DNA from: an uncultured Bacilli bacterium
GTDB lineage: Bacteria > Bacillota_I > Bacilli_A > RF39 > UBA660
Direction of reading: 5' to 3'
Assembly (NCBI GenBank): GCA_934122395.1
Contig: CAKOWQ010000001.1
Location: forward strand, 62,001 to 126,000
Length of the DNA stretch: 64,000 bases
Part shown: positions 42,170 to 50,806 of the stretch, piece by piece
Layout: each line of letters begins with the position of its first letter
How positions within the stretch are numbered: position 1 is the first letter of the stretch
Program-made: the position numbers and the translations under genes
Notes under the pieces: model-generated
The model's database searches: none
What the model was told of the DNA's origin: nothing
The model's input: the letters and a program-made list of their open reading frames with translations, nothing else

Positions 42170-42592
42170 ATGTTAATAACAGATAAAAAAACGGTAATGA
42201 AATTAAATGAAAGATTAACAGAATTCAGCAAATTTGGAATGACTTTCCATTATTTATTAGAAGAAGGTCGTATCTCAATTAAAGAGATAGAAGATATATT
42301 TTTTTCTAAAGATGATGAAAAATCTACTTTTAGATATATGAATATGATGAGAAGAATAATGCCTAGTGATTTAGATGCAGCTTTTCTTAGGTATCAAGAT
42401 GATTATCCAAGAGGTGATTTATCAGAACGTGAACATCAAGATCATTTGAATTTGATCTTTACTGGTAAGATAATCAATGAAATTGCTAGTAAACATGATT
42501 GCAGTATCGATAAGACTTATATAAATACATATAATTACTTATTAGATCAAGAGGGGTATGTAGACAGTTTAAGTTATAGTTATGGAAAATAG
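42170..42592 (+). CDS. Unknown small protein inserted between parE and parC
   Basis: A 140-residue soluble, helical protein (FGMTFHYLLEEGRISIKEIEDIFF, YMNMMRRIMPSDLDAAFL, LSEREHQDHLNLIFTG). I recognise no domain. It lies 20 bases after parE and 8 before parC, in the same direction, so it is in the topoisomerase IV operon, where these two genes are normally adjacent. Its Shine-Dalgarno is weak (AGGAAAG too far upstream). It could modulate topoisomerase IV, which is inference only. Confidence 0.7.
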   Translation: MLITDKKTVMKLNERLTEFSKFGMTFHYLLEEGRISIKEIEDIFFSKDDEKSTFRYMNMMRRIMPSDLDAAFLRYQDDYPRGDLSEREHQDHLNLIFTGKIINEIASKHDCSIDKTYINTYNYLLDQEGYVDSLSYSYGK

Positions 42593-42600
42593 GTGATAAT

Positions 42601-45123
42601 GTGAAAGATCTCTTAAATAAAATTTATGATTATTCATTAGAAGAAATAATGGGAGAAAGATTTGGAAGATATTCTAAATATATCATCCAAGATCGTGCGA
42701 TACCAGATGTTAGAGATGGACTAAAGCCAGTTCAACGTAGAATATTATTTGGTATGTATAAAGATAGAAATACTTATGATAAACCATATCGTAAGAGTGC
42801 TAAAACAGTAGGTAATGTAATGGGTAATTACCATCCACATGGTGACTCTAGTATATATGATGCTATGGTTAGAATGAGCCAGTGGTGGAAACAATCTACT
42901 CCATATATAGACATGCATGGTAATAATGGTTCTATGGATGGAGATAGTCCTGCTGCAATGCGTTATACTGAAGCACGTCTTGCTAAAATCAGTAATGAAT
43001 TATTAAAAGATTTAGATAGAAATACAGTTGAGATGGCTCCCAACTTTGATGATACAGAATTAGAACCCACAGTATTACCAGCTAAATTTCCTAACCTTTT
43101 AGTAAATGGTGCTACAGGTATTTCAGCAGGGTATGCAACTAATATTCCACCACATAATTTAGGGGAAGTATGTGATGCTACTATTAAACGTATTGATAGT
43201 CCTAATTGTAGACTTGATACGATTATGGAAATAGTAGGTGGACCTGATTTTCCTACCGGGGGTATTGTTTGCGGTATAGACGGAATTAGAAACGCTTATA
43301 CTAATGGACGTGGTAGAGTTGTTATTAAATCTCGTACTAACTTTGAAGAGGGAAAAGGAAAACTTGCGTTAGTTATTACTGAGATACCATTTGAAGTTAA
43401 TAAAGCACAACTAGTTCGTCGAATTGATGAAATAAGACTTGATAAGAAAATAGATGGAATGCTTGATGTAAGAGATGAAAGTGATAAAGATGGACTTCGT
43501 ATTTGTATTGATTTAAAGAAAGATTGTAACCGTGATATGGTTCTAAATTACTTATTAAAAAATACAGACTTACAAATATCTTATAACTTTAATATGATTG
43601 CAATAGTTAATCGTAGACCAAAACAATTAGGGATTATTGAAATGCTTGACGCTTACATAGTCCATCAAAAAGAAGTAATACTACGTAGAACTAGATTTGA
43701 TCTTGATCATGCTAAAGCAAGACTTCATATAGTAGAAGGCTTAATTAAATGTATTTCTATTCTAGATGAAGTAATTAAGGTTATTCGTTCAAGTAAAAAT
43801 AAGGGGGATGCTAGAGATAATCTAGTTAAAGAATTTGATTTTACTGTAGAACAAGCTGAAGCAATAATTACTTTACAATTATATAGATTAACTAATACTG
43901 ATGTAACTTTATTAGAAGAAGAATTAAAAAACTTAAATATACTAGTTGCGGGATTACAAAAGATTTTAGATAACGAAGAAGTATTAAAATCAGTTATGAA
44001 AGATGAATTAAGAAAAATAAAGAAAGAATATGCAACACCTAGAAAAACTTCGATAGAAGATGAAATAACGGATATTAAAATTGATACAACAGAAATGATT
44101 TCTAAAGAAGATGTAATAGTATTAGTTACTAAAGATGGTTATGTTAAACGCACTTCTCTAAGAAGCTATCAATCATCTAACCCAGAAGAGGTTACATTAA
44201 AAGATGGAGATTATGTTCTAGGTCTTTATGAGATTAATACTATGGATACAATACTTATGTTTACTAATTTAGGAAACTATTTATATGTACCAGTTCATAC
44301 ATTACCAGTATGTGTATGGAAGGATTTAGGAAAACACATTAGTAATGTTATTAAATTAGATAGTGATGAGAAAATCATATCAGTAGTACCCGTCACTAAT
44401 TTTGATTTACCACTTGATATAGTTGTTGCTACCCGTGATGGAATGATTAAAAGAACATCACTAAAAGAATTTAGATCATTAAGATACTCTAAACCTTTAA
44501 CAGCAATTAAACTTAAAGGTGATGATAGAGTAGTAGATGCGTTTGTTGCTACATATAATGATATATTTATTGCTACTAATAAGTCATATGGATTATGGTT
44601 CGATGTTAATGATATTCCAGTAGTAGGAATAAGAACTAGTGGTGTTAAATCAATTAATTTAAAAGATGATTATGTAGTATCTGTTTCTAACTTTGATTCG
44701 TCTTTAGTTGAATATGTTACTATTATTACTGATAAATCTACTGCTAAACGAGTTAAGTTATCTGAGTTTGAAAAAACATCAAGAGCTAAAAGAGGATTAC
44801 TTCTATTAAGAGAAGTTAAAACTAATCCTTATCGTACTATTAAAGCACTTGTTCTTCCACAAAAAGATTTTATAGGACTTAAAGGTAATGATATTAAAAC
44901 AATTAAATTAACTGAAGTTGCTATAATGGATAGATATTCTACAGGATCAGTTATATCTAAAAATAATATAAAAGAAGTATTTCAAGTTAACGAACTTGTA
45001 AAGAAGTCTGATTTAGTAGTAGAAAGTGAAATAGAAACAAAGGAAGAAAATAAAAAAATATCTTTAAAAGAGATAGATGATCGCTTGATGACGATAGATG
45101 ATTTTATCAATATTGATGAATAA
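42601..45123 (+). CDS. parC: DNA topoisomerase IV subunit A
   Basis: An 840-residue type IIA A subunit. DRAIPDVRDGLKPVQRRILFGM is the family start. YHPHGDSSIYDAMVRMSQ is the quinolone-resistance region; the Ser and Asp at the usual mutation sites are wild-type. Active-site Tyr lies in AAMRYTEARL. PTVLPAKFPNLLVNGATGISAGYATNIPPHN precedes the C-terminal beta-pinwheel DNA-binding blades (about 490-830). The ATG at the GTG-like start is a GTG (42601) with AGGTGAT upstream. parE lies one gene upstream. It ends with an acidic tail. Confidence 0.94.
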   Translation: MKDLLNKIYDYSLEEIMGERFGRYSKYIIQDRAIPDVRDGLKPVQRRILFGMYKDRNTYDKPYRKSAKTVGNVMGNYHPHGDSSIYDAMVRMSQWWKQSTPYIDMHGNNGSMDGDSPAAMRYTEARLAKISNELLKDLDRNTVEMAPNFDDTELEPTVLPAKFPNLLVNGATGISAGYATNIPPHNLGEVCDATIKRIDSPNCRLDTIMEIVGGPDFPTGGIVCGIDGIRNAYTNGRGRVVIKSRTNFEEGKGKLALVITEIPFEVNKAQLVRRIDEIRLDKKIDGMLDVRDESDKDGLRICIDLKKDCNRDMVLNYLLKNTDLQISYNFNMIAIVNRRPKQLGIIEMLDAYIVHQKEVILRRTRFDLDHAKARLHIVEGLIKCISILDEVIKVIRSSKNKGDARDNLVKEFDFTVEQAEAIITLQLYRLTNTDVTLLEEELKNLNILVAGLQKILDNEEVLKSVMKDELRKIKKEYATPRKTSIEDEITDIKIDTTEMISKEDVIVLVTKDGYVKRTSLRSYQSSNPEEVTLKDGDYVLGLYEINTMDTILMFTNLGNYLYVPVHTLPVCVWKDLGKHISNVIKLDSDEKIISVVPVTNFDLPLDIVVATRDGMIKRTSLKEFRSLRYSKPLTAIKLKGDDRVVDAFVATYNDIFIATNKSYGLWFDVNDIPVVGIRTSGVKSINLKDDYVVSVSNFDSSLVEYVTIITDKSTAKRVKLSEFEKTSRAKRGLLLLREVKTNPYRTIKALVLPQKDFIGLKGNDIKTIKLTEVAIMDRYSTGSVISKNNIKEVFQVNELVKKSDLVVESEIETKEENKKISLKEIDDRLMTIDDFINIDE

Positions 45124-45127
45124 GAAT

Positions 45128-45157
45128 GGCAAAATTATTTAATTTTGTCGTTTTTTT
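45128..45157 (+). terminator. Terminator of parC
   Basis: Nine-base-pair stem GGCAAAATT/AATTTTGTC (45128-45136, 45141-45149) with one wobble, loop ATTT, then seven T. Confidence 0.85.
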
Positions 45158-45179
45158 GAAGATTTTGTATATAATTTTC

Positions 45180-45208
45180 TTGAATATTATTATTTGTTAT
45201 GCTATAAT
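45180..45208 (+). promoter_or_regulatory. Promoter of rpsU
   Basis: TTGAAT (45180-45185), 17-base spacer, TATAAT (45203-45208) with TG one base upstream of the -10. Confidence 0.75.
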
Positions 45209-45244
45209 CTTTGGTAGTAAACGACGGAAGGAGGGGAGAACAAA

Positions 45245-45439
45245 ATGACACAAGTGGCTGTTAAAGGTAATTTGGATTTAGCTATTAAAAAATTTAATAG
45301 ACAATTAGCTAGAAATGGAGTCCCTTCTGAATGTAAAAAAAGAGAATGCTATGACAAACCAGGAGTAAGAAGAAGAGAAGCTAAAAAAGCTGGAATTAAA
45401 AATGCACGTAAAAGAAATAGTAGGGCTAATAGAGATTAG
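45245..45439 (+). CDS. rpsU: 30S ribosomal protein bS21
   Basis: A 64-residue, strongly basic bS21 (VAVKGNLDLAIKKFNRQLARNG, KPGVRRREAKKAGIKNARKR). bS21 acts in 30S assembly and initiation. A GGAGGGGAG site precedes the ATG. It heads the conserved rpsU-yqeY block; the terminator overlaps its last codons. Confidence 0.95.
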   Translation: MTQVAVKGNLDLAIKKFNRQLARNGVPSECKKRECYDKPGVRRREAKKAGIKNARKRNSRANRD

Positions 45440-45449
45440 TCCTCTTTTT
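45422..45449 (+). terminator. Terminator of rpsU
   Basis: Nine-base-pair stem AGGGCTAAT/ATTAGTCCT (45422-45430, 45435-45443), loop AGAG, followed by CTTTTT. It includes the rpsU stop. Some read-through into the next genes is likely. Confidence 0.75.
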
Positions 45450-45461
45450 AATAGGAGTTCT

Positions 45462-45992
45462 ATGAAAAAAGTATTAAAAAATATAATAATAGGTATTCTA
45501 GTAATAGGCCTAGCAGTTATTGTAACTTTTATATTGCGAGGTATTTTCTTTAGTTTCGATAAAAAGTTATCTGCTAAAACTAAAAGAGAAATAGAAGCAT
45601 ATATTCAAAATTTAGATGTACCAAAATATGATAATTCTATGACTTTCTTATCTACATATTATTTTGGTGATAGATTTAATGATGATAAGCTTGAAGTATA
45701 CGTTTGGGTACTTTATGAAGAGTATACAGATAATTCTGGAGAACTAAAATTAGAACAATCTTCAAGTATTCCTTACTTAATAAATATTGATACTTCTAGT
45801 AACGAATATAAAATAATAGGTTATGAAACACCTAGGGATGGCAACGAATATAAGAAAAGTATTGATAAAATGTTTCCTATTACTATAAGAAATAGAATAT
45901 TAATGTTTCAAAAAAGTAACGAATATAAAAAAATGCATCAAGAACATCAAAAACTAATTGATATTTATAAAGAATATAATGAGGGGGAATAA
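45462..45992 (+). CDS. Single-pass membrane protein, unknown function
   Basis: A 176-residue protein. The frame extends upstream to 45402, but AGGAG (45454-45458) fixes the ATG at 45462. One membrane helix (about 8-28) is followed by an extracytoplasmic or cytosolic domain with many Tyr and Asp residues (ELKLEQSSSIPYLINIDTSS, GYETPRDGNEYKK). No family is recognised. It is placed between rpsU and yqeY and is co-transcribed with yqeY, which starts one base after its stop codon. Confidence 0.75.
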   Translation: MKKVLKNIIIGILVIGLAVIVTFILRGIFFSFDKKLSAKTKREIEAYIQNLDVPKYDNSMTFLSTYYFGDRFNDDKLEVYVWVLYEEYTDNSGELKLEQSSSIPYLINIDTSSNEYKIIGYETPRDGNEYKKSIDKMFPITIRNRILMFQKSNEYKKMHQEHQKLIDIYKEYNEGE

Positions 45993-45993
45993 T

Positions 45994-46437
45994 ATGTTAG
46001 AGAAATTCAATAAAGATATTATTACAGCAATGAAAGCTAAAGATCAATTTAGACTAACTGTTTTAAGAATGGTAAAAGGAGCTATGCAACTTGAATCTAT
46101 TAATAAAAAAATAGAAGTAAACGATGAACTATTAATAGATACTGTATCAAAACAAATAAAGCTTAGAAATGATTCTATCTTAGAATTTGAAAAAGCTAAT
46201 AGAAGTGATTTAGTAGAAAAAAATAAGCAAGAAATAGATATATTAAAAGAATATTTGCCAGAACAATTAACAACTGAAGAATTAGATGATATTTTAGAAC
46301 AAGTATTTTCAAAAGTTAATCCAACATCACCTAAAGATATGGGATTAATTATGAAAGAAGTTACTCCTTTAGTTAAGGGAAAGGCAGATATGAAATTAGT
46401 TAGTGAAAAAATTAAGACTAAGTTAAGTTCTTTATAA
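45994..46437 (+). CDS. yqeY: GatB/YqeY domain protein
   Basis: A 147-residue helical protein: FRLTVLRMVKGAMQLESINKK, EYLPEQLTTEELDDILEQV, and LVKGKADMKLVSEKIKTKL. It resembles the C-terminal tRNA-binding tail of GatB; its own role is unclear. The frame opens at 45958, but GAGGGGG precedes the ATG at 45994. It holds the rpsU-yqeY pairing of Bacilli. A terminator follows. Confidence 0.93.
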   Translation: MLEKFNKDIITAMKAKDQFRLTVLRMVKGAMQLESINKKIEVNDELLIDTVSKQIKLRNDSILEFEKANRSDLVEKNKQEIDILKEYLPEQLTTEELDDILEQVFSKVNPTSPKDMGLIMKEVTPLVKGKADMKLVSEKIKTKLSSL

Positions 46438-46458
46438 GACTTGACTAAGTCTTTTTTT
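46436..46458 (+). terminator. Terminator of yqeY
   Basis: Seven-base-pair stem AAGACTT/AAGTCTT, loop GACT, then T run to 46458. Confidence 0.8.
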
Positions 46459-46504
46459 ATTTAATTTTTCTTTATCCAATTCATATACTTATATAGGTGG
46501 TATA

Positions 46505-46738
46505 GTGTTAAGAAATTTAAGAACATTTATTAATGATAATGAATGGCGTATTAATATATATGACGGAAAAGTAAACGTTGTAAACTATGATGATGTGATC
46601 TTACTTGAAGATAATAGAATTTCTATTAAATATAAAAAAGGAATGATCATAATTAAAGGAGAAAACCTGTCAGTAAATAAACTTTTAGAAAATGAGATGT
46701 TAGTTATTGGCAAAATTAAAAGTATAGAACTGGAGTGA
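46505..46738 (+). CDS. yqfC: Sporulation protein YqfC
   Basis: A 77-residue YqfC family protein (NDNEWRINIYDGKVNVVNYDDVILLEDN, ISIKYKKGMIIIKGENLSVNKLLENEMLVIGKIKSIELE). In Bacillus it is expressed in the mother cell during sporulation. The GTG start is fixed by AGGTGG 3 bases upstream. It is followed by yqfD after a 4-base gap, the normal order; it ends with TGA. Confidence 0.88.
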   Translation: MLRNLRTFINDNEWRINIYDGKVNVVNYDDVILLEDNRISIKYKKGMIIIKGENLSVNKLLENEMLVIGKIKSIELE

Positions 46739-46742
46739 TCAT

Positions 46743-47909
46743 GTGTTTAATAGTGCATATGAGGTAAAAATAGAAGGTAGAGATTTAAAACGTTTTATTA
46801 AAATGCTATATAGAAGGAAAATCAATCTACTAAATATAGTATATGATGATGCTGGAGTATATATAAAAGTTAATAAAAGTGATTACGAAAAATTATTAGA
46901 AATAAAAACAATATATGAAATTAAATTAACTAGATTATATGGTATAGAAAAATATAAATATTTATTAAAAAAATATTGGATTTTTATAGTATCGGTTGCA
47001 TTTGGTTTTTTACTTTTGTTTTTTCTTTCTAATATTATTTTTGATATTGAGGTTATTCATAGAAAAAAAGATATAAGAGATTTGGTATATAAAGAATTAA
47101 ATAGTTATGATATTAAAAAATATAATTTTGTGTTGCCATTTACTAAGCAAGAAAAAATAGTAAAAGAAATTTTATCTAATAATAGAGATAGACTAGAGTG
47201 GCTAGAGATAGAAAGAGTAGGAGTAAAATATATTGTAAGAGTAGAAGAGCGAATTATAAATGATATTAAGGATGATAATACTCCTAGAAATGTTGTAGCT
47301 AAAAAAGATGGAATTATAATGCATGTTGATGCTTCACGGGGGGAGATAATTAAAAAAATTAATGATTATGTAAAAAAAGGGGATATTATTATTAGTGGTA
47401 GTATAACTAAAAATGAGGAAGTAAAAAATAAAGTTGCTGCTTCCGGAAATGTTTATGCTGAAGTATGGTATACAGTTGATGTTAGTATGCCCTTAACATA
47501 TAAAGAGGAGTATTTGACAGGGAAGAGTAAAAAAAGTTTAACTTTTACAATATTTGATAAAAATTATTCTGTCTTAGACTTGTTTCCATATAAACATAAA
47601 AGGATCAACGAAAATATTATATTTAAAAATCGTATTTTACCTATAAAATTAAGCTTTAATAAAGAACAGGAACTAAGAGTTATTGATGAAGTTTATACTT
47701 ATGATGAAGCTATTGATAAAGCACTAATCTTAGCAAGAGAGAAAATTTCAGCAAAATTTAACGATAATGAAAAAATCTTATCTGAAAAGAAATTGAAAAT
47801 AAAGCAAAATAATAGTACAATATTAATGACAGTATTCTTTAAGGTGTATGAAGATATTACTTCTTATGCATCTATAGAAGAAATAACGGAAAATGATACG
47901 GTGAGGTGA
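46743..47909 (+). CDS. yqfD: Sporulation protein YqfD
   Basis: A 388-residue single-pass protein: an N-terminal cytosolic domain (about 1-75), a membrane helix (about 79-100), and a large outer domain (LEWLEIERVGVKYIVRVEER, VAKKDGIIMHVDASRGE, KKGDIIISGSITKNEEV). It is the YqfD family, needed for spore cortex steps with YqfC. The start is GTG, with GGAGTGA overlapping the yqfC stop. phoH and yqfF, which follow in Bacillus, are missing here; a VanZ gene takes their place. Confidence 0.9.
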   Translation: MFNSAYEVKIEGRDLKRFIKMLYRRKINLLNIVYDDAGVYIKVNKSDYEKLLEIKTIYEIKLTRLYGIEKYKYLLKKYWIFIVSVAFGFLLLFFLSNIIFDIEVIHRKKDIRDLVYKELNSYDIKKYNFVLPFTKQEKIVKEILSNNRDRLEWLEIERVGVKYIVRVEERIINDIKDDNTPRNVVAKKDGIIMHVDASRGEIIKKINDYVKKGDIIISGSITKNEEVKNKVAASGNVYAEVWYTVDVSMPLTYKEEYLTGKSKKSLTFTIFDKNYSVLDLFPYKHKRINENIIFKNRILPIKLSFNKEQELRVIDEVYTYDEAIDKALILAREKISAKFNDNEKILSEKKLKIKQNNSTILMTVFFKVYEDITSYASIEEITENDTVR

Positions 47910-47913
47910 TATG

Positions 47914-48540
47914 ATGCTTTGGTGTGATATATTAACATCATTAGATAATACTTTAGGGTATGTCTTACAATTAACTTGGCCAATGTTATTTATCTCTATG
48001 GTATTAATAGCATCTGTTAGAATTGCCTATCTATTAAAAAGAAAAGAAGAATTTGTTTTACATAAAGAAATACTTTTATTAACTTTTATTTTATATATAT
48101 TATGTTTATTCCAAGTAGTAACATTTCAAGATATTAATACTGTGTCAGGTAATAATTTCGTTCCGTTTAGAGAAATATTAAGATATAATTTTGGCGATAG
48201 ACTTTTTGTAAAAAATATTATAGGAAATGTACTTATGTTTGTTCCATATGGATTTTTTGCTACTTTATATGCAGATTTAAAAAAACCATGGAGTGCTTTA
48301 TTACTAGTTACTTTAGCATCGGTATCTATTGAATGTACTCAACTAATGATAGGACGTGTATTTGACGTTGATGATATAATACTGAATGTATTAGGAGGAA
48401 TGTTAGGATTCCTTTTATACCGACTATTGGACAAGATATCTAATATATTTCCCAAATTTTTTAAGAGTAAATTATTTTTAGATGTTATGTCAGTTTTAGT
48501 TTTTGGATTATTAATAGGTTATATAGTATGGAGGCTTTAA
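47914..48540 (+). CDS. VanZ-family membrane protein
   Basis: A 208-residue membrane protein of the VanZ family (about five helices), with NFVPFREILRYNFG, FVKNIIGNVLMFVPYGF and SIECTQLMIGRVFDVDDIILNVLGG as family motifs. VanZ-type proteins confer low-level teicoplanin tolerance in some hosts; here the role is unknown. Two ATGs (47911, 47914) are possible; the AGGTGA that overlaps the yqfD stop suits 47914. It sits between yqfD and ybeY where Bacillus has phoH and yqfF. Confidence 0.85.
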   Translation: MLWCDILTSLDNTLGYVLQLTWPMLFISMVLIASVRIAYLLKRKEEFVLHKEILLLTFILYILCLFQVVTFQDINTVSGNNFVPFREILRYNFGDRLFVKNIIGNVLMFVPYGFFATLYADLKKPWSALLLVTLASVSIECTQLMIGRVFDVDDIILNVLGGMLGFLLYRLLDKISNIFPKFFKSKLFLDVMSVLVFGLLIGYIVWRL

Positions 48541-48986
48541 TGAATATAGAAATATTTAATAAAACAGATGAAGATTTAGAAAAAGAATTAACTGAATTAA
48601 AAGAATTATTAGAAAACGTGTGTAAGGATGAAAAGTTAGGTGATGGAGAGTTTAATGTTATTATTGTAACTAGTGATTTTATTCATAACTTAAATAAAGA
48701 ATATCGTAATATTGATAGAGTTACTGATGTTATTAGTTTTGCTCTTGAAGATGATAAGACTTTTAATTTGGATGGATATAGAGTATTAGGTGATATTTAC
48801 ATTTGCTTAGATAAAGTTAAGAGTCAAGCTTTGGAGTATGGTCATTCGTTTAAAAGAGAGTTATCTTTTCTAGCAGTTCATGGCCTATTACATTTATTAG
48901 GTTATGATCATATGGAAAAGGAAGAAGAAAAAATTATGTTTGCTAAACAAGAGGAGGTATTATCTCGTTATGGAATCGAAAGATAA
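48540..48986 (+). CDS. ybeY: Endoribonuclease YbeY
   Basis: A 148-residue UPF0054 metalloenzyme for 16S rRNA maturation and 70S quality control. The zinc triad is in AVHGLLHLLGYDHM (HGLLHxxGYDH). The ATG at 48528 is in frame, but GGAGG (48530-48534) precedes ATG at 48540, which overlaps the VanZ stop by one base. VITSDFIHNLNKEYRNIDRVTDVISFAL is also diagnostic. It overlaps dgkA by 17 bases. Confidence 0.95.
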   Translation: MNIEIFNKTDEDLEKELTELKELLENVCKDEKLGDGEFNVIIVTSDFIHNLNKEYRNIDRVTDVISFALEDDKTFNLDGYRVLGDIYICLDKVKSQALEYGHSFKRELSFLAVHGLLHLLGYDHMEKEEEKIMFAKQEEVLSRYGIER

Positions 48987-49362
48987 AAAATATATAGTTA
49001 ATAAGAATAAGAACATTTTTATAAGTTTTGCCAGAGCATTTGATGGTATTAGAAGTGCATATGTTACTGAATATCATATGGTAATTCACTGTTATATGGC
49101 AGTACTAGTTATTATTGCAGGAGCATTATTTCAAATAAGTTATTATGAATGGCTTATATGCTTAATATTGATTGGTGCAGTAATATCTTTAGAACTTATC
49201 AATACAGCAATAGAATCAGTGGTAAATATGATTACTACTGACTATAATTATCATGCAAAAGTAGCAAAAGATACGGCAGCAGGAGCAGTACTTGTTATGG
49301 CTATTGTAGCAGCAGTAATAGGGTTAATTATTTTTGTACCTAAATTTATAGAATTATTTTAA
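48970..49362 (+). CDS. dgkA: Diacylglycerol/undecaprenol kinase
   Basis: A 130-residue integral membrane kinase with three helices (about 38-58, 62-82, 105-127). ELINTAIESVVN is the catalytic motif of the family; Bacilli members phosphorylate undecaprenol rather than diacylglycerol (UdpK). The frame opens at 48904, but the ATG at 48970, after GGAGG, gives a typical protein. It overlaps ybeY by 17 bases, a tight translation unit. Confidence 0.92.
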   Translation: MESKDKKYIVNKNKNIFISFARAFDGIRSAYVTEYHMVIHCYMAVLVIIAGALFQISYYEWLICLILIGAVISLELINTAIESVVNMITTDYNYHAKVAKDTAAGAVLVMAIVAAVIGLIIFVPKFIELF

Positions 49363-49371
49363 GGAGTATTT

Positions 49372-49755
49372 ATGAAAGAGAAATTATTAAATTTATTAAA
49401 TAATAGTTATAGTCCATATTCTAAGTTTAGAGTAGCTGCTATAGCGGTTATGAAAGATGGAAAAGAATTTGGTGGAGTTAATGTAGAAAACGCTAGTTTT
49501 GGTGCTACTATTTGTGCTGAACGTGTAGCAATTACTAGTGCTATTGCAAACGGTTATAAAAAACACGATTTTGAAAAATTATACGTGATGTGTGATAATG
49601 CTAACATTGGTACTTGCTGTTTCATATGTCGTCAAGTTATAGAAGAATTTTTTGAAAGCGATAAATTAATTATAATGATGAATCCAGATGGGGAAGAATT
49701 AGTAAAACAAGTAAAAGAAATGTGTCCATATCCATTTAATGAGGAAAATTTATAA
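49372..49755 (+). CDS. cdd: Cytidine deaminase
   Basis: A 127-residue tetramer-type cytidine deaminase (pyrimidine salvage, cytidine to uridine). NVENASFGATICAERVA provides a zinc Cys and the catalytic Glu. The second zinc motif reads TCCFICRQV where PCGxCRQ is usual: both Cys remain, but Pro is replaced by Cys and Gly by Phe. It lies 9 bases after dgkA with AAGGAG. The stop codon overlaps the era ATG. Confidence 0.93.
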   Translation: MKEKLLNLLNNSYSPYSKFRVAAIAVMKDGKEFGGVNVENASFGATICAERVAITSAIANGYKKHDFEKLYVMCDNANIGTCCFICRQVIEEFFESDKLIIMMNPDGEELVKQVKEMCPYPFNEENL

Positions 49756-50639
49756 TGAAAAGTGGATTTGTTAGTTTAGTGGGACGTCCTAATGTTGGAA
49801 AAAGTACTTTATTAAATAGTATTTTAGAACGAAAAATAGCAATTACGTCTAATGTTAGTGGAACTACTAGAAATATTATAGAAGGTATATATAATGATGA
49901 AAAATCTCAAATAATATTCATCGATACCCCAGGTATTCATAAACCTCAAAATAAACTTGGTAATTTAATGAATAAAAAAGCTTACACTATGGCTGATGAT
50001 GTTGATGTTGTTCTTTTCTTGGTAGATGTATCTAAAGGATATGGAAAAGGTGATGCTTTTATTTTGGAAAGATTAAAAGAATTACATAAACCAGTTATTT
50101 TAGTAATGAATAAAGTAGATTCTATAAAAAAAGATAAATTATTAGAACTTATTAACGAATACAAAAACTTATATGAGTTTAATGAAATAGTTCCATTATC
50201 TGCCCTAAAAGGTGATAATGTTTTAGAATTAATTAAAACAATAAAAAAGTATTTACCTGATGGAGTAAGATATTATTCTTCTGATGAAGTAACTAATGTA
50301 AGTAGAAATTTTATGTTAGCAGAAATGGTAAGAGAAAAAGTATTAAGATTAACTAAAGATGAGGTGCCTCATTCTGTTACTTGCCTTGTAGAAGAGTATA
50401 ATGAAGAAGACGATAATGTTCATTTAAGAGTATTAATTATAGTAGATAGAGATAACTTAAAGAAGATTATTATTGGTAAGAATGGGCAAATGCTAAAGGA
50501 AATAGGTACTAAAGCAAGAATTGATATGGAAGAATTCCTAGGTAAAAAGGTTTTTCTTGAGACGTATGTAAAAACAATTGATAATTGGAAAGATCGTGAA
50601 AAATATTTAACTGAATTTGGATTAAATGAATTAGAATAA
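49755..50639 (+). CDS. era: GTPase Era
   Basis: A 294-residue GTPase that binds the 3' end of 16S rRNA for 30S assembly. G1 GRPNVGKSTLLNSIL, G2 in NVSGTTRN, G3 DTPGIHKP, G4 MNKVD; a C-terminal KH domain (about 205-285) has LRVLIIVDRDNLKKIIIGKNGQMLKEIG. It overlaps cdd by one base. The dgkA-cdd-era-recO order is conserved in Bacilli. Confidence 0.97.
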   Translation: MKSGFVSLVGRPNVGKSTLLNSILERKIAITSNVSGTTRNIIEGIYNDEKSQIIFIDTPGIHKPQNKLGNLMNKKAYTMADDVDVVLFLVDVSKGYGKGDAFILERLKELHKPVILVMNKVDSIKKDKLLELINEYKNLYEFNEIVPLSALKGDNVLELIKTIKKYLPDGVRYYSSDEVTNVSRNFMLAEMVREKVLRLTKDEVPHSVTCLVEEYNEEDDNVHLRVLIIVDRDNLKKIIIGKNGQMLKEIGTKARIDMEEFLGKKVFLETYVKTIDNWKDREKYLTEFGLNELE

Positions 50640-50683
50640 GTATAAAAATTATTTATAATGATCATTATAAAATAGGTGATCAT

Positions 50684-50806
50684 ATGGATAAAATATTATG
50701 GGATTTATTTAAAGCTACAGGTGATATTAAATATTTTTTGTTATTGCAAAAACTAGAGGTGACAGAAAATGGAGATCATAAAGGTAGAGGGTATTGTAAT
50801 AAGTGA
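50684..50806 (+). CDS. yqzL: YqzL-like protein, overlapping recO
   Basis: A 40-residue protein reading MDKILWDLFKATGDIKYFLL and on to the TGA at 50804. The W-x-LF-xxTGxIxxYLL pattern matches YqzL, a small protein of unknown function encoded between era and recO in Bacillus. AGGTGATC precedes the ATG by 4 bases. The last 38 bases overlap recO in another frame. It is below usual ORF-length cutoffs. Confidence 0.7.
   Translation: MDKILWDLFKATGDIKYFLLLQKLEVTENGDHKGRGYCNK

Noticed and set aside
47337..47342. Run of 6 G in yqfD
   Set aside because: Short and inside a normal conserved frame; unlike the 11-G run it does not sit at a control site.
50657..50683. Inverted repeat ATGATCA...TGATCAT before yqzL
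   Set aside because: Loop of 12 A+T-rich bases holding the Shine-Dalgarno; could be control, but weak stem (about 7 bp, A+T-rich) and no supporting context.
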